This document shows positions 17,285 through 31,800 of a stretch of 64,000 bases of DNA, piece after piece; the stretch's first letter is position 1; each line of letters opens with the position of its first letter. The notes below the pieces were generated by a model. That model did not search any database, had not been told where the DNA came from, and worked only from the letters and a program-made list of their open reading frames with translations. The DNA comes from Mermis nigrescens (taxonomy: Eukaryota; Nematoda; Enoplea; Mermithida; Mermithidae), in contig JAVLUZ010000164.1 of assembly GCA_036768485.1 (NCBI GenBank), positions 124,001 through 188,000 on the forward strand, given 5' to 3'. Position numbers and translations under genes: made by a program.

Positions 17285-18185
17285 ATTCTGCACGTGAGAC
17301 ATAAAGACATAAAAAGAGGGGACTAGGAAAAAGTCGCTCATGTGTGCTCATAAAATCAGAAGAATTCAAATCAGACTTCTAAGCAACACAAAAATCGAAG
17401 TATATTCTGCGGCCTCTGAAAAAGAAGGCGTCTCCTCAAAATACTTTGCACTGGGTGGTCGTTAGGAATTATATTCAGTTAAGATTAGTAAACAGAATGA
17501 TTTGTCGTTTTTTTAATAAGATTGATTAGTCTGATGTATAAAGAATAAATTAATGTGTCATTTATTCCTAAAAAGAGAGGTCACAACCGTACAATGGCAG
17601 CAAGAAAATTCTGAGGGGTCTAGTTCGGTACCTGGGTGTAGGGGGTTTGGGGTATGCACCCTCGCATTAACCAAAAGACCCCCCAGAAACCAAAAAATCC
17701 CTAATTTTTGAAATTTTTTTCACAATTTTTCAATGCCAATGGATAGTGCTCGATTAGAAACGTTGAAACATGGTGTTTTCCCGACATACCATTTTTAAGG
17801 CCATTTCATCTTTGAAAAATCTTGCACCCCTCCAGAACTTTGGTGCCGCCCACCTATGGTCTGGTTGGGTGGAATTCTAAAAAATGTTACTAAAAATAGA
17901 ATTCTGGGGTTTACAGTAATATGTGGGGTTTTTTTCATGTTCTGGGGGTGCAAACCCCCTGAAACCCCTTACGCCAACTTGTGGCCACAACTATCTTGTG
18001 TAGGCCGCAGAACATACTTCGATTTTTGTTTATCTTGGAGAAATCTGATTTGTAGCAGATTCATATGATTTTTTGAGGGCATAGGTGACTTTCTTCTAGT
18101 CCTCTCCTTCTATGTCTTTAATAATCCGCAATTCTAAGTATATTCGTCCTTTTTGTTCCATCGGAGCATTTTCTTTGCTAGTTGC
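17285..18185. repeat. Inverted-repeat element, copy C, with nested MITE
   Basis: Left arm 17,285-17,415 and inverted right arm 18,000-18,185. A CCATAC-family MITE copy sits inside at about 17,632-17,868 (GGGGGTTTGGGGTATGCACC to GCCGCCCACCTATGG). Positions 18,190-19,380 hold nothing recognised. Confidence 0.65.
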
Positions 18186-19383
18186 AAAATTAGTGTATGG
18201 TACCGAAATCCGCAATTCACATTTAAAACATTTTTTCGCCGTTTCTCAGTGTATGTTTTAAACTGAATCGATTTTTATATAGGATTTTTTCTATAGCCTT
18301 TTTCACGATACTCTGTGCATGATTAGCAATTTTCGAGTCAATGTAAATATATTACAAAAGCGGTTCAAATTGAAGCATCAATCATGATATTTTGCATAGC
18401 GATATGCATATGAAGTTTTACTATGCAAAATCGTAGTACAGAGGCTCGCTATAAATCACTTTTACAGCTGCCCACTTGAGCGCTGAAAATTGATTTCCGT
18501 GCACAAGGTTTCGTGAAATAGACTAACGGAAACTTTTAGAAAATTTGAATGGGAAAGTGATCTGAATTCAATTAATTAGCGGAAATCAGGAGCGAAATGT
18601 TAGGAAAATTTATTAAATTCAGGCAGACGGATTGCTGAAGATAACTTAATCACTGCTCTGATATCTGTATTCACACAATTGCAGCAATTACACGCCTAAT
18701 AAAGAATTTGGCGCGAAGTAACAAAAACTTTTCAGAATTTGGTTTGGATAAATTTTGCTGATCACTACCTTGTCGGTCCACAAATTTTCGAGAACGCCTT
18801 AAAATTTTTTGTAATAAACAAGCCATTTCTGATGCAAAAAAATGACTTGCCATAAAACATCTAAAAATCGAACTTTTTAAACAGTGACCTAATCATTATA
18901 ATATGCTTCATTGATCTCGCCAGCCAGATGAGCTCATTACTTCATCCCCCTTGAATCCACTTATCTGCGGAATGGTCTACCGAAGATGTTTTTTCAAATA
19001 CCTACAAAACAATTAAATTAAAAAAGTAGGATCTTGCTTAGCTATACAAAATCGTATATACTGCAGCTTCAGTATTTAATTTCAGAACTTTTCTGCTTTT
19101 GAATCCGAACACACGGTGTGGTCGATTCCAAACTAAAGATCATGATAGAAGAAATGATTTCTTTAATGTATCAGAACATTATAGATTATTTCACGCCGAT
19201 TATCTGTGAACTTCCTAACATTCTCAAAAATTCCATTCATAATGCTTAGCTTTCATGGACAATTTTTGAACGAATTCAAGGCCAAAACGAATAATCGAAT
19301 GTAAAAACAAGTTCTCTGGTTTACCAGTCGATGGACCCACGCAGACTAATAATTGTTTTAATTACAAAAGGTCCATAGTGACC

Positions 19384-19552
19384 AGGCACGTATCTCTGGG
19401 GGAATAGGGGGGGGTTCGAACCCCCAAATTCAGAAAAATCGGAAGAATATGACTTTTTAAATGTTATTTTGTTATTTTTGGCCTTTTTGTGCTAAGTCCC
19501 CCCAAAAATTGGTGTTGGTCCCCCCAAAATAGGACGGCCAGCTACGTGCCAG
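19384..19552. repeat. About 170-bp MITE with GGCACGTAGCT-type ends
   Basis: Inverted ends CAGGCACGTATCTCTGG and CCAGCTACGTGCC surround a body that recurs at 62,438-62,600 (AAATTCAGAAAAATCGGA, ATTGGTGTTGGTC, AAAATAGGACG). Positions 19,553-20,900 hold nothing recognised apart from a doubtful membrane-like open frame. Confidence 0.65.
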
Positions 19553-20904
19553 ATAATGACCGAACTTTCATAGCTTTCGTTATTTTAGATTCTGATTAAA
19601 GTACATATTTGAAAGCTTGCCCGTGAATTTCAGTACTCGGCAGTAATCAGGAATCACATCAGAGCGCTTGACGTTTCTCGCATCGAACACCATGGGCGAA
19701 TTATATATCGTACTGTAATTCATTTTGATACAGTAACCGCTGAGGATTGAACACAGTATTACTAAAAATGACAGTAGAAACAAGTCGAGTGTAACATCGG
19801 TTAAATTTTTTCTGCTAAATACTGTCGCACTTCGCACTATAGCAATATTTTAAAATATGTAAATGAATAAATATAGTGTATAAGAACTGGTCAAAAGCGA
19901 CTTTTACAAAGTCGTAATCAAATCCTTCGCTACTGTCATTCGAAAATGACCAGTTTCGTTTGGTTCAACGCAGGCAGGTACCGTATCTACAATACAATGC
20001 TATTATTCTAAAAAGCTGAGGAGGATGTTTTTAAATGTGCTGCATAGAAAATGGACCGTTTTCTAGTTCCCCTAACCTAAATTTGGCCCATTTGGCTAAT
20101 ATTGTTAAGTGCAGCAGCCATATACATACGTACATTTTCGGTCTAAAAGCGAACAATGCTTTTATTACTGTATGTATACTAAAATGTTTTCTTTTAAAAC
20201 AGTACCATATTTTACGCTCTTCCACATGTTTAACTTAATATGCACAATATGTAGATAGAATGAAGAGACCTGATGCCGTCAACAGAAGAACCAGCAGGCT
20301 GGATAATAATAAATTATCATACAGCAAAACATCAATCTTAAAGGCCTAAGATTTCCTATAGCGGGTTATTAAAGTCCCTATTACTATAGTAATTATTCTC
20401 TCGCATACCCCACCGTTCTAACCACATTTGACCCATTATTGGCCAATAATCGTTTGCCAAAATGTTATAATCAAAATAATGCGGGTATAAGATATGAAAA
20501 CAACAATAAAGTGCCTATAATGCACACGCGTAAATTTGCATTATGTTTCCTAATTGAGCGCACGCGCTATCGTAACAAAGATAAGAGGTAAATCCATTAT
20601 TTTCGAACAAAGCGATCATTTGCAATCAATGCAAGAATTTTCGAGCATTTCCTCACTTGATTCGTGCGATTTGTTCGTGTCCATTTAATAAAAGTCGTAT
20701 TAGATTCAGAAGTTCGATTGTTGCATGCATGAGCATATTTCCTGTTGCAGTCATATTACATATTTATCAAATTCGCCGGGGTATCCCTACTTGTGGACAG
20801 TAATAGATTGTAAAAAATTAAAGGCGGCGGCTGAATGGGCGCACAAGCATGAATATGTAGCGGCAAATCAGTAAATTCTGAATACTACTTAAAGATCAGT
20901 ATCA

Positions 20905-21320
20905 TGTATGGTCCAGGGTGCTGAGCATACGTGTTCTTGGGGAGGGGCTAGGGTTTGCCCCCCAGAATGTCAGCTTACTCCTGACAAAATGGCTGCGACC
21001 CCTCAAAATTGTCGATTTTTCGTAAAAATTGTAAAAAGTGTGACTTTTTAACGGTTTTTAGCTCATTTTTGGCTCAAAATTCTCAAATTCGGTGCTTCGC
21101 ACCCTATACACATTTGTTGACTATATTCTGTTACTCGATTTTTTCAAATTTTTTCCCGAATTTCTTAATGTAATTATGTTCTAGAAAGCACGAGCATCCT
21201 CCAAAAGGTCAAAAAAGTGTTTTGGACGTGTATCCATAACTTTGTTTTGGGTAAAAAGGCAATTTTAAAAATTATTTTGGCTTGATCCCAAGAATTTCCC
21301 TGCTGTGCATGTATGGTGCT
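20905..21320. repeat. Interspersed repeat with ATGTATGGT ends
   Basis: ATGTATGGTCCAGGGTGCTGAGC at the left and GCATGTATGGTGCTGAGC at the right bracket a body that shares the GGTGCTTCGCACC and GTTCTAGAAA blocks with 25,430-25,800 and 15,640-15,920. Confidence 0.45.
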
Positions 21321-22154
21321 GAGCTTAGAGTTTTCTATCACACTCACCTGTCCTCTGCGAAAAAGTTTTTACCTCCGCCGCAGAGTTGTTAAATTTTTAA
21401 TAATTGGCCATGTACATAAATTTGACAAATTTTTCACGATTTTGACGCACCTATTTCTCGAACTTTGCAATCAATGACTTTTTGGTGGACATAATAGCTT
21501 TTGTAGGACGCGCCCCACGAAGCTTATGTCCAACTCAAGCGGCCAAGAATACGCACAAATGTTAGGTATCATCTGCTACATAGGTACATACGTATCTAAT
21601 TAAAAAACGAAACGATTTCTCAACCCCGTTTAGACTATTCATCTATTTGACAATTTATTGTGGTTCTATGCGTATGCAAATTCTGAAAAAATTAATCAGA
21701 TATGCTTATTTTGATGAACAAATTAGGTATCATGAGTTTGCAAAATGTGCATTGGCTGCGTGGGCAAGTCGCACGAAGATTTTATATAAATTAGGGTGCT
21801 GATATTTAATTGTCTCTTCGACATTTATAGAATAAATAATTGAGTAACGTAAGAAACGCTGGCGAGAATAGACATTGTTTTCCTTCAAGGTTAACCTTAG
21901 TGTGAACTCCATCATTTAAATTTATGCATTTTAGCGATCTATGCACATCAAGGAATGTACAAGGAGCTGAAGAGATGCTTTTATTGATATCGATTAAATA
22001 CGTAATCCGTGCTGAACCAAATGTGCACAATACCTATGGATGCATAAAACTGAATTAGACACATGAACAAAGTAATAATCTCATCAATAGATACACTAAT
22101 TCAGCTTTTCTCATAGGCTCGAATTCAGGAAATGAACAAATTTCGTTTACAACC

Positions 22155-22480
22155 ACGCGTGGATGTGGGAGTCAATAATTGAATTTTTTAACATGTGTCC
22201 TCATTTTTTTCGCGATTTTTTGATGCCAAGGGATATTGATGAAAAACGTCGAAAATCTAGGCTTTTCGCCTTACCACAAATTTTTTCGACCTTTTATGAC
22301 CTCTGAACATTTTGAACTGAACCCTTATCCACAGAATTCGGCTACTGACCATTTACGGCTAAAACCATACGTGGGAAGCAACCAAATTTTTATATCGCAA
22401 AGTCAAGAAAAAGTGTCAAAAACCTAATCCTGATGGTCGAACGGATCCTCGGTGAGTCTAAACCACCCATGTCCTGGTTT
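22155..22480. repeat. Diverged CCATAC-family MITE
   Basis: CACGCGTGG, a CGCGATTTTTTGATGCCAA block and a trailing CATGTCCTGG show the family layout seen at 23,975-24,235 and 30,893-31,150. Confidence 0.45.
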
Positions 22481-22648
22481 GGCTACCAACTGGTGTCCTT
22501 TTTCTTTTATACGCTTGGGACTTTTCAGCGAATAAATTTAAAATCAAAGATTCAGAAAAAGTGACGATCAAAAAGTGCACAAGTCGTCAAGCGGGCACTT
22601 TATTGCGCAAAAAAAATCGAGTCGAAGAATCACGTTGTTGTACACAAT

Positions 22649-22858
22649 TTAAGCCAGATTATAATACACATATCTCGGTATGAACGATCTGTCGTGATTC
22701 ACCGAATCACACGCCACATGATGAGTCTCTGACTGATCAGCTTCTTCGTTGGAGGACCAGCTTTCGACAAGAATAGCCCTCTTGATTTGTCCACTCCGCC
22801 CACCGAACACGCATTCTCGATAAGTCGGTGGGGGCGATTCGCCGTAACCGTGCGCACC
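22649..22858 (-). CDS. Alpha-arrestin exon 6 with PPxY motif
   Basis: Starts after TTGTTAATCAG. PPPTYRECVFGG is the ligase-binding PPxY type motif found in alpha-arrestin tails, and SFIPRYVYYNLA is the terminal aromatic segment; the stop is at 22,649-22,651. Confidence 0.75.
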   Translation of the reverse strand, partial: GAHGYGESPPPTYRECVFGGRSGQIKRAILVESWSSNEEADQSETHHVACDSVNHDRSFIPRYVYYNLA

Positions 22859-25800
22859 CTGATTAACAAAATTTTTATTTGGTTCATTCAACAGATAATT
22901 CACAGAATTTTTCGATTCAACAGTAGTTATCTTTTAAGAAAACGATAAATTGACCCCGATATTTTTAGTAGGTGAAACTTTGGAGATATTATTTTGAAAA
23001 AATTGGTTCGGACACAATAATGTCAGTTTTTTCACTTTATTTAATATCACTTATTCGATTATGCTACACAGACGTATCAATAAGATTACGTGTAGTATAT
23101 TTATTTTGTACTGAAGTCGAGATAAGATGAAAATTGAGGTTAAATTAACGGGAATGATGTCATTTAAAGGCATAAAATTCGTAAACAAATCGATTCGGAG
23201 TATCAATCAGTTGCGTCTAGGGTCATCAACCATCAGAAAAGCTGAACAACTTTTTCTGACACGATAAAATATAGGAAAAAGATAGCGGGCGAGACAAAAA
23301 AATCAACGTGTTCTAATTGTTCAATTTTTTGTCAACATTCTTAAATGTTTAAAGCGTACGCGCATAATATATTAATCAGTATGTATCTACACATGTTAAT
23401 TTTCCTTTAACTCAATTCCACTCGGACTTTCGCATGAAGTTTGAAAATTTTGTAATCGTCGAGGAACTTGTTGAAGTAAAAACAATTTAAGAATCTTTAA
23501 CTGCAAAACACTAATAGAAAACGCTAGCAAACGCCATTTGCATCTTTAAAATACTTATTTCAGCTCAATGAAAATAGTACTTGTAGTCGATAAATGATTA
23601 TCAGCGCAAAGAGTTCAAAAGTTAAAAGTTTGAAAGCATTTAATCTACGTCGAATTCTTATTATTTTCTTGGAAGGTGAGAATTCTATGGGATTTTTCGG
23701 AAATCCGCAATGGGCCGAATTTCCAGCGAATTATCCAGGCATGGTAAGATAGGTACCTCAATTCTGGATCAGTTCAATGTGGAATTTAGTTTATATACAT
23801 AGATCTTCGCTAGAAGCTAATCAGTGTAACCAGTTTACGTGGGTAAGAGTTAGGAGTCTAGCCTCCTAGGAGCAAGAGAAAAATTTTAATGAGAATGCAG
23901 AGGGCAAAACTGGGTCAAGAACAGATTTGTTATTTTTAGAAAAGCGCTTGAAATTTCTTTGAATTATGATTATACATAGGCGTGGGGGGTTTGGGGGGTA
24001 TGCATCCCCAGAAGGCCGACTATTCCACCCAGAAATCAGAATACCCCACCCAGAATTCAATTGTTAAAAATTTTTTCGTTTTTTTCGCAAGTTTTCGGTG
24101 CCAATGAAAAGTGCTCGATGAGAAACATTGAAAAATTATGTTTTTTCGCTATACCACCATTTTAAGATCATTTTTGACCTTTGAAGAATCTTGCAGCCCC
24201 CCTCAGAATTTTGGGCTGCCCATGTATGGTCTGGACCCCCTGAGAATCCGGCGAACCCTCTAAAGTCGCTAGAACCCAAAATTAAATGTTTGGTGCTATT
24301 TTTGACAATTTTTCCCTAATATTTTCGTCTAGCTTTGAGCGACCATTTTAGCTTTTATCTACGCTGATTAATTGATTAATTAATTATTTTTTTATTTAAA
24401 AGGGTTACAGCTGTAGATGCACAGTTAAGTCCATTGGAAGAAGGTCAGCTTAATCTGGAGGAAGTCAACTAGAGTTTTTCGCGCTATGGGGACCTTTAAA
24501 AATTGGTATACAGGTCAAAATAGCGTAGAAAACTATCATTATTGACGGTTTCTGGCCGATTTCAAGCACTTTTGCAAAAAAATTGGAATTTTTTTCCGTT
24601 TTGACATTTAAGATGCCTCATTTTCCTCGGAAACTTTTGCGTTCTGTTATTACCATCTGTAGGTCTATAGTCCGTTTCACAGAACTTTGGGTATAAATTA
24701 TCTTCGACAATGAGCTGCCAGATTGCGATTATAGCACTGAACTGATATATAATTATCGTGATCTGTCGGCTTACTATCGATAAAAATTCTTAAAATTTAT
24801 GCCCAAAGTTATATGAAACCGATCACAGAGTCAAGATAAGCCCCGTACTCCTCAGATTAAAACACATTTGATTGAGGACGAGCAACGATTTTTTGAAAGA
24901 AGTGTGTACATGTGTACAAATAATAGCACTCAAAGCTACGAATTCAATTTTTCTCAAATGAAAATATACCACAATACATTTTCGGACAATCGAGCGTTCT
25001 TATTGAGCGATTCGTCGGCGTCCGACAAAGTACTGCGTCGCGACGTCCTCGTCGACGTCGGCACCGTCGCCGTCAGCGTTGTCGCGCGCGCCATTGTCGC
25101 CGCCAAGGACAACGACGCAGCGCGCCGGGCGACGTCCGCGTCGGATAATATCGCCGACGCCGTCGTCGATGACGTCATTGCCGTGGCCAGGTTGTCGGTG
25201 GCGGATCGAGGCGTTCGGATTGGCACTGTGCCAATAATAATCGGCACTCGACATCGGATGTAGGCGCCGATTTTAAATTTCAACACGTAGCGCACGTCGA
25301 TCAGGTTGCAGCCGACGAGTCGCGGCGGCACTGGTGGCACGAGCAGGCTTAACCGCAATATATCTGACGCACCTGGTGCTACGAAACGAATGGGATTTAT
25401 CCCATGAAAGCAAGAAAAAGAGTCGCAAGATTGCGTGATCTTGAGGGTGGGAAGGGTTCCAAATCCAGAGAGGTTTTAACCCACCCCAGAAAATTTTTAA
25501 CCTCCTGAAAACTTGCGATTTTACAAAACAAATCGTAGAAAAGGTGCTGTTCTCAGTTTTTCTAACTATTTGTTTGCTCAAAAGTGTCAAACTTTCGGCG
25601 CTTCGTGACGTATACTTATATTTTTGACTATACGTTTCTTTAATTTTTTGAATTTTTTAGATAATTTTTTTGAAATTTTTTATGTGTTCAAGTTCTAGAA
25701 ATATAGAAAATGGTCGGAAACGCTACAAAATGATTTTTTTGAGGCGTATACACAATTTTGAGCTCAAAATCGCAGTTTAGAAATTTTTTTATTCAAGCTT

Positions 25801-28800
25801 CCATCCTCTCCCCGAGCAATCTAGTTCCTCTCTGATAACCTTACTCTTCTGTCTCGCAATTCCATAAAATTTCTTTACTCATTGTTATACTATGCTTCCT
25901 GCTTTCCTTTTTTTACTTTTTTATTAGCTTTTCAGTAAAACAATATTATTTTTTGCATCTTATTCCTTTTTTATTTTTTATTTAATTTTTCATATATTCT
26001 GTCCTTTAATATGCTTTTCTCTCATTTTTTTGTACCTTTTGCGTATTTAAACATCTATCGTGCAATTTCAAAATGACATTTATTTGTACTCAAGCTACCT
26101 ATGTCGTATTAATTATTTTTATTATAGCGATTATTTTTCTTGTCCTGTCCTATTTCCTTAGTGAGATTCTTTTTTATTGATGGGCAATCTTTCTTCGGTG
26201 CGTCAAACGTAAATAAGTCCGAACAAATAAACATGAAAATTTCATTTGCAGTAGCACAGACAGAAAAAAGACTATATCATTTATTTAGATTGTACCTGGC
26301 ACAAAATAAAAATTGTCTAGGTAGATTTCAGAAAACGAATGTGAATAGGCAAAGGAATTCAATCTAAATTAAGGCTAACTGAGACACTCGCACTCAATTT
26401 AATTAGACTACTCGTGAGCTGAATCAGAACTGCGGCATCAATCATAGTCCAATGTGATTGAATTACTAAATCAATCATATCTAGCCAGACAGATCACGCA
26501 ATCATTTCATGCAATTTTTATCATTTCTTTAGAAGATATTTACAAGCTTGCATTTTTTATTGTAACTTGTATATATCTGATGTACATAAAGTAAGTGTAC
26601 ATACAACTTTTGCAGTAGAGTAGCAAACTTATACAAAGTAAGTTAAATGTAGTAAGCACAAGATGATATTTTTAAAATTTTTTTGGATCTACGTGCAGAC
26701 ACTTCACCAATCTTATTTAATTGTATTTTTTCATGCAATTCCAAAAACAAGATCACATGAAATGGCAGCAACGTTTTGTAAGGAAATGGCTCAAGAATGC
26801 AATGCTAACGAAATATATAATGTAAAATAAAATGTAGAATATAAAGTGCTTAATGAAATATTTTTGCCTCCACAACTCGTACGATGAAATTCTTTCCTCC
26901 TAATATGTTCGTGAGTGAATTACTCGTAGCATATATAGACTCATACATGTAACAGCTCGAAATTTTGGAAGGGGATCCCCGGTCATTTTTATGGAGGTGG
27001 GGTAAATGACCTCCAATTTTTGGCTACAAACGGCCAACAATACCGTAAAACGGCCAAAATTTGCAAGTTTTTCTAAAATTCGGGTGGGCGGGGGGTCAAA
27101 AATTTCCTGACTTTAGGGAGATGGGGGACGACCAACTTTGAGTGGGAGTATCCTTTCATCCCCTGTTGCATGTCTGCCATTGAGATGAAGGAGCTAGAAA
27201 AATAAGGGGATGTTTCAGAAACTTCAAGGGACAGATGGTGCTTTCCAGTTGTTTTCGAAGACATTCCATTTTTATGTTGACACCAGCTAAGAACAAAGGA
27301 TCCGAATTTTTAAGATGTTTTGAAAAAAATGACTTAAAACTGATGTTTCAAAATATTCGCAAAATTACCTTATTTCAAAGTGTGAAGTCGATTTGCTTGT
27401 AAGAAAAACAGGTTTTTAACTGCGTTCTTTTACAACGCTTTATTTTTCACAAAGTTCTCAGCTCCTTGGATAACATAACAAAAGCATAAAAATTGAATGA
27501 AAATAACTAATTACTCTTATAAGCCAATTAAGCTTGTATTCAAATCATTCAAACTGAAAAAGTGACACCTCTTTACTTTGTAATAATTAATTCATTAATT
27601 CTTCGGAACAATTTTAGGTATTTTAGCAGAAAATAACTGTTTTTATGCGTTTTTGTCATACTATCGATTACTTGCATACTTTAGAAAAAATTATCCCGTT
27701 TTAAAACGCAAGACTTTAACATTCCACGCGTGCAAATATGGTCAAAGACGCTAATTTATCAAAAACGCTCTAGTTACGGTTACTTATTAGGGTGGCCTGG
27801 CATATCTGAGTCACGTCTTGATCAATTTCTTTCGATCCCGTGTAATTCAGAATCAACGTTCGACCTTTAAAAGTAACATATTGCTTCAAAACGGCCATTA
27901 CGTGGCGAATAGGGCTTCTGGAATGGTTGTCAATTTGGCAAATGCTTTCCAGCTTTTCTCCTGGCACATAGCCTCTTTTGTTCAATTTGAACGTCAAAGT
28001 AACCATGCCTCGCCTAATGTAAAATTTTGGAAGAGTCTTAATATGGCTTGCAAATATTCTAAATAAATAAAATATTTCCTAGGAATTATCAACTGATTTT
28101 TTGGCTGCGTACTACTCAATATAAAAGGACGTCGCTCTAATAATAGTGTAAAAGACACATGTATTGTTTTTACCATCTACCTATACTCAGCTATTCTTTT
28201 TCGACTAATCAGTTTAAAATTTTAAGTAAAGCAGTCTGCCATTTTTGAGATGGTGGTGGCGATGCCAGGAAATAAGAAAACAGGTAGAACCAAAGTTTTC
28301 TGTCCGAAGTTCTTATAACCAAAAAGACTTTTTGAGATTTTAAAAACCCCAGCATTGGACAAGGCCCAAATTCCGGGGGTCTAGAAGAGTCAGAAACTTT
28401 ATAAATATGAAAAAAAGGAAAACAGCTTGTGGTAGGGCGAAAAAAACCATCATTTTATGACGTTTTTATCAAGCTATAACCGGCAAACAAATGTTTACAA
28501 ATACAATTATGGAGCTCGTGGCAAGTTCCCTAAATTCTGGGGGTCGAAATTAGACATGCATGTGAGGGATTTCAGGGTTTAGAAGACCCCATAGAATGGG
28601 AAAAGGAGAAAGTTTCTTTGAAAAATGAGGCAAAATGAAGGCCACAAAATGGATGATAAATGAATTTTTTCTTCAGAAGTGCTTTGAATTGATTGGAAAC
28701 TGTGTAATAAGGTAGTTTTAAGGCATTTTCGCGCTTATATCACTTTTTGAGATTATTTTGGCCCCGAAAAGCTCAATTTTTGACCCCTCCTCCAGATCGG

Positions 28801-31800
28801 CTAACACCCCCCCCCAGATCGGCCATGCTGTACAACTATGGTCGAAACCCCCTACTTCCATACCCATCTTGGACTCCTCACATACCTACTCTATTCTACA
28901 TGATAATGTGTTGAAACGCGAACCTGAAGCAGCAACAGAACAATTCTTGTGATTCTGTCAAACAAACTGGCAAATCTGCGCCACAAATGTGATTCAAGTC
29001 TTCCATTGCTATCAACGTGAAGGGTCTTTTGCGAACCAGATCAAATTTCCATGTACGCACAAAAGTTACGATGCATAAGTACCTGATATGACCGTACGGA
29101 CCCTCGTAAGACGACGGCAAATCGGGCTTAAAAATGTTGAACAAAAATTCATTAAGTAAAAAACGATAGTCTAAATGTAAATTCAGGGCTTCATGAAGAA
29201 AACTCAGCCAGCATATCTACTATATATTTTTGAAAGTTTGTTTGTTTGCATGTATGTTCGTATGTTTGTGCCGGGTTGGCTCCGGCTTAATGAAATTTGG
29301 TGGGCTGATATTTTGAGCCGAGGTCGGTCCAATGGGGGAAGGAGCCGTAGCGATCTTGAAATTTCGACAAACGCACCCATTGGCTCTGGGCAGGGAGAGA
29401 GCAGGGTTTGGCCCCTGTGCTATAAGCCTCCACGATTTCGGGAGATGGCCGATTTTTTGCTATTTTTTTCAAAAATTAGTTTATACTGTTTGTATAGGGA
29501 TACCCCGGCCAAGAGGAGCATGCCTGGCGACACTATGTACATTGTTATATGTTATAGCATTAGTCGGCACTGTGAAACATCAAAATACGGGTTTAACCAA
29601 ATGATGCTATAACATAGGCAATTTTATAAGATAGGCATGGTATGAGATACTATGTGCAACAAGATAAGCAATGCTATAAGATAGGACGTGATATAAGATA
29701 CTCTGTGCTACAGGATAGGCAATACTATAAGATAGGACGTGATATAAGACACCCCGTGCTACAAGATAGGCAATGCTATAAGATAGAACGTTATAAAAGA
29801 TACCCCGTGCTACAAGATAGGCAATGCTATAAGATAGGAAGTGATATAAGATACCCCGAGCTGCAAGATAGGCAATGTTATAAGATAGTATGGGATATAA
29901 GATACCCTGTGCTACGAGATAGGCAATGCTATAAGATAGCTTTGGTATAGATACCCTGTCTGTGCCATAACATGCAGTGATATAAGATAGGAGATACCAT
30001 CAGCTATAACATATCACGTGATATATGACACCCTTTGCTACAACAAACAAAAAATTTTTAAAACATCAAAAATATGGTTTGACCGAAAAAATTTTTCAAA
30101 ACATCTTAAAACATCAAAAATATGGTTTGACGAAAAAAATTTTCCAAAACATCCCAAAACATCAAAAATATGGGTTTGATTAAAAAAATTTTCCAAAACA
30201 TCCCAAAACATCAAAAATATGGTTTGACGAAAAAAATTTTCCAAAACATCCCAAAACATCAACAATATGGGTTTTATTAAAAAAATTTCCAGAACACCCC
30301 AGAACATCAAAAATATGATTATGGCTAAACAATTTTCAAAACCATTCTGTAACGTCAAAAATATGGATTTGATCAAAAAATGGTTGAAAAAAGACATTTT
30401 TAACAAATCCAAAAAAGAAAATATGGTTTGTACCAACAATTTTTTTAGAAATATCCCAAAAACATCAAAAGTCTTGAAAAATAAAAAATACAAGAGACAT
30501 ATTAATTCCATATAGCTATCAGGCCTAAGTTCAGCCCGGGCAACGCCGGGCTGCTCAACTAGTATCTACATAAAATCGCTAATGAGGTAGCTGCGAAGTT
30601 GAACAGTTTCGCAATCTTTGCAATTAGACACAACTGATTTCACTTCATTGGCAAACCTTATAATGGGATTCGTAAGATTTTAGAGTGATAGCAATTTTTG
30701 TGAGTTATAACAAAGAATTTAAGAAACCCTAAATGGAAGTAGCAAAATTAAATTAAAACTTCGGTAACGTGCTAACATGGCCAACAGTCCAAGCACGGCC
30801 ACCGTCCCAACACGGCCACCGTCCCAATATGGCCACCGTCCCAACATGGCCACAGTCCCAACAAAGCCACTGTCTCAACAAGGCCACCACCACACGTGGG
30901 AGTGCGGGGAGGGGGTTTGGGGGGTATGCAACCCCCACAAGTTCGAATATTCCCCCCAGAAACCAAAAGACCCCCTCCCCAGAATTCAATTTTTAAATTT
31001 TTTTTGCTTTTCTCGCGATTTTTTGATGCCAATGGATAGTTCTTGATGAGATACGTTGAGACATGGTATTTTCTTCGCCATACCGCCATTTTTAGGACCA
31101 TTTTTTGACCTTAGAAAAATTTTGCACCCCCCCCCCAGAATTTCGGTGCTGAATGTTTCCGATGCGCCCAACATGCACAACCCGACCACAGAGCAGAACA
31201 ATGCTTCGTTGCATGCAAAGACGGTGGCCGTGTTGGGAATTTCGGTGGCCGTGTTGGGACTGGTGGCCAGTCTTTAGACAAATTCAATGAGAAAACAGAA
31301 TAAAAGAAATCATTTAATTTTTAATTCAATGAATTTCAATAATCACGTGATGTAATTAACTACAAATTACAATTGAACTAATTTTGATTACATGATACTG
31401 TTGATTGACTACAATGGAATAACAATGACTACAATTAATTAACAATTAAAATCACTATTACTATTTCACAAGTTAATTAAAATGGATAATATGACCTGCT
31501 CTAACAAATTAGCAAGCGTTTATTCAGCAAGCGGGATAAACGGAACAACCGTATTTTAACGAATCGAACCACATTTAAAGAAATTTTTTCAATCACAGTC
31601 ATCGATTTTCATATATGATGATTTTCCATAGATAAAAAGAAAATAAGAAAATACTTGAGATTTTTGGAAAAATGTCTTTTTGCTTAACCCGGCTTACATT
31701 AACGTCACATATACAGTACGATACGACAAGCTAAAATACTTCACGTAGCACATTTGATTCTATTACTGATTGTTTACGTAAAATTAGGAAGTGCTGCTCT

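Larger units (their letters stand above)
29200..30562 (+). mobile_element. Non-autonomous Helitron/Helentron-like element, copy 1
   Basis: The right end has the hallmark hairpin GCCCGGGCAACGCCGGGC followed by TGCTCAACTAGT, a CTAG-type Helitron terminus. The interior holds two satellite arrays (29,620-29,960 and 30,040-30,480). An inverted second copy lies at 40,777-41,570. No Rep/helicase is seen. It lies in arrestin intron 2. Confidence 0.6.

Noticed and set aside
19580..19837. 85-codon minus-strand frame with a hydrophobic helix
   Set aside because: Could be a signal-bearing exon, but no clear splice sites, family pattern or neighbouring exon were found.
24868..25263. 131-codon plus-strand frame and an 84-codon minus-strand alternative
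   Set aside because: They overlap exon 5 of the arrestin gene; they stay open only because of the CpG-rich repeat-like composition.
29642..29950. CRISPR-like regular repeats (also 61,136-61,418)
   Set aside because: Units abut each other without unique spacers, the DNA is animal, and there are no cas genes; these are satellites.
30753..31101. Several frames rich in Gly/Trp/Asp or Pro/Thr
   Set aside because: They translate the 18-base minisatellite arms of fold-back element 1; likewise 37,233-37,586 for element 2.
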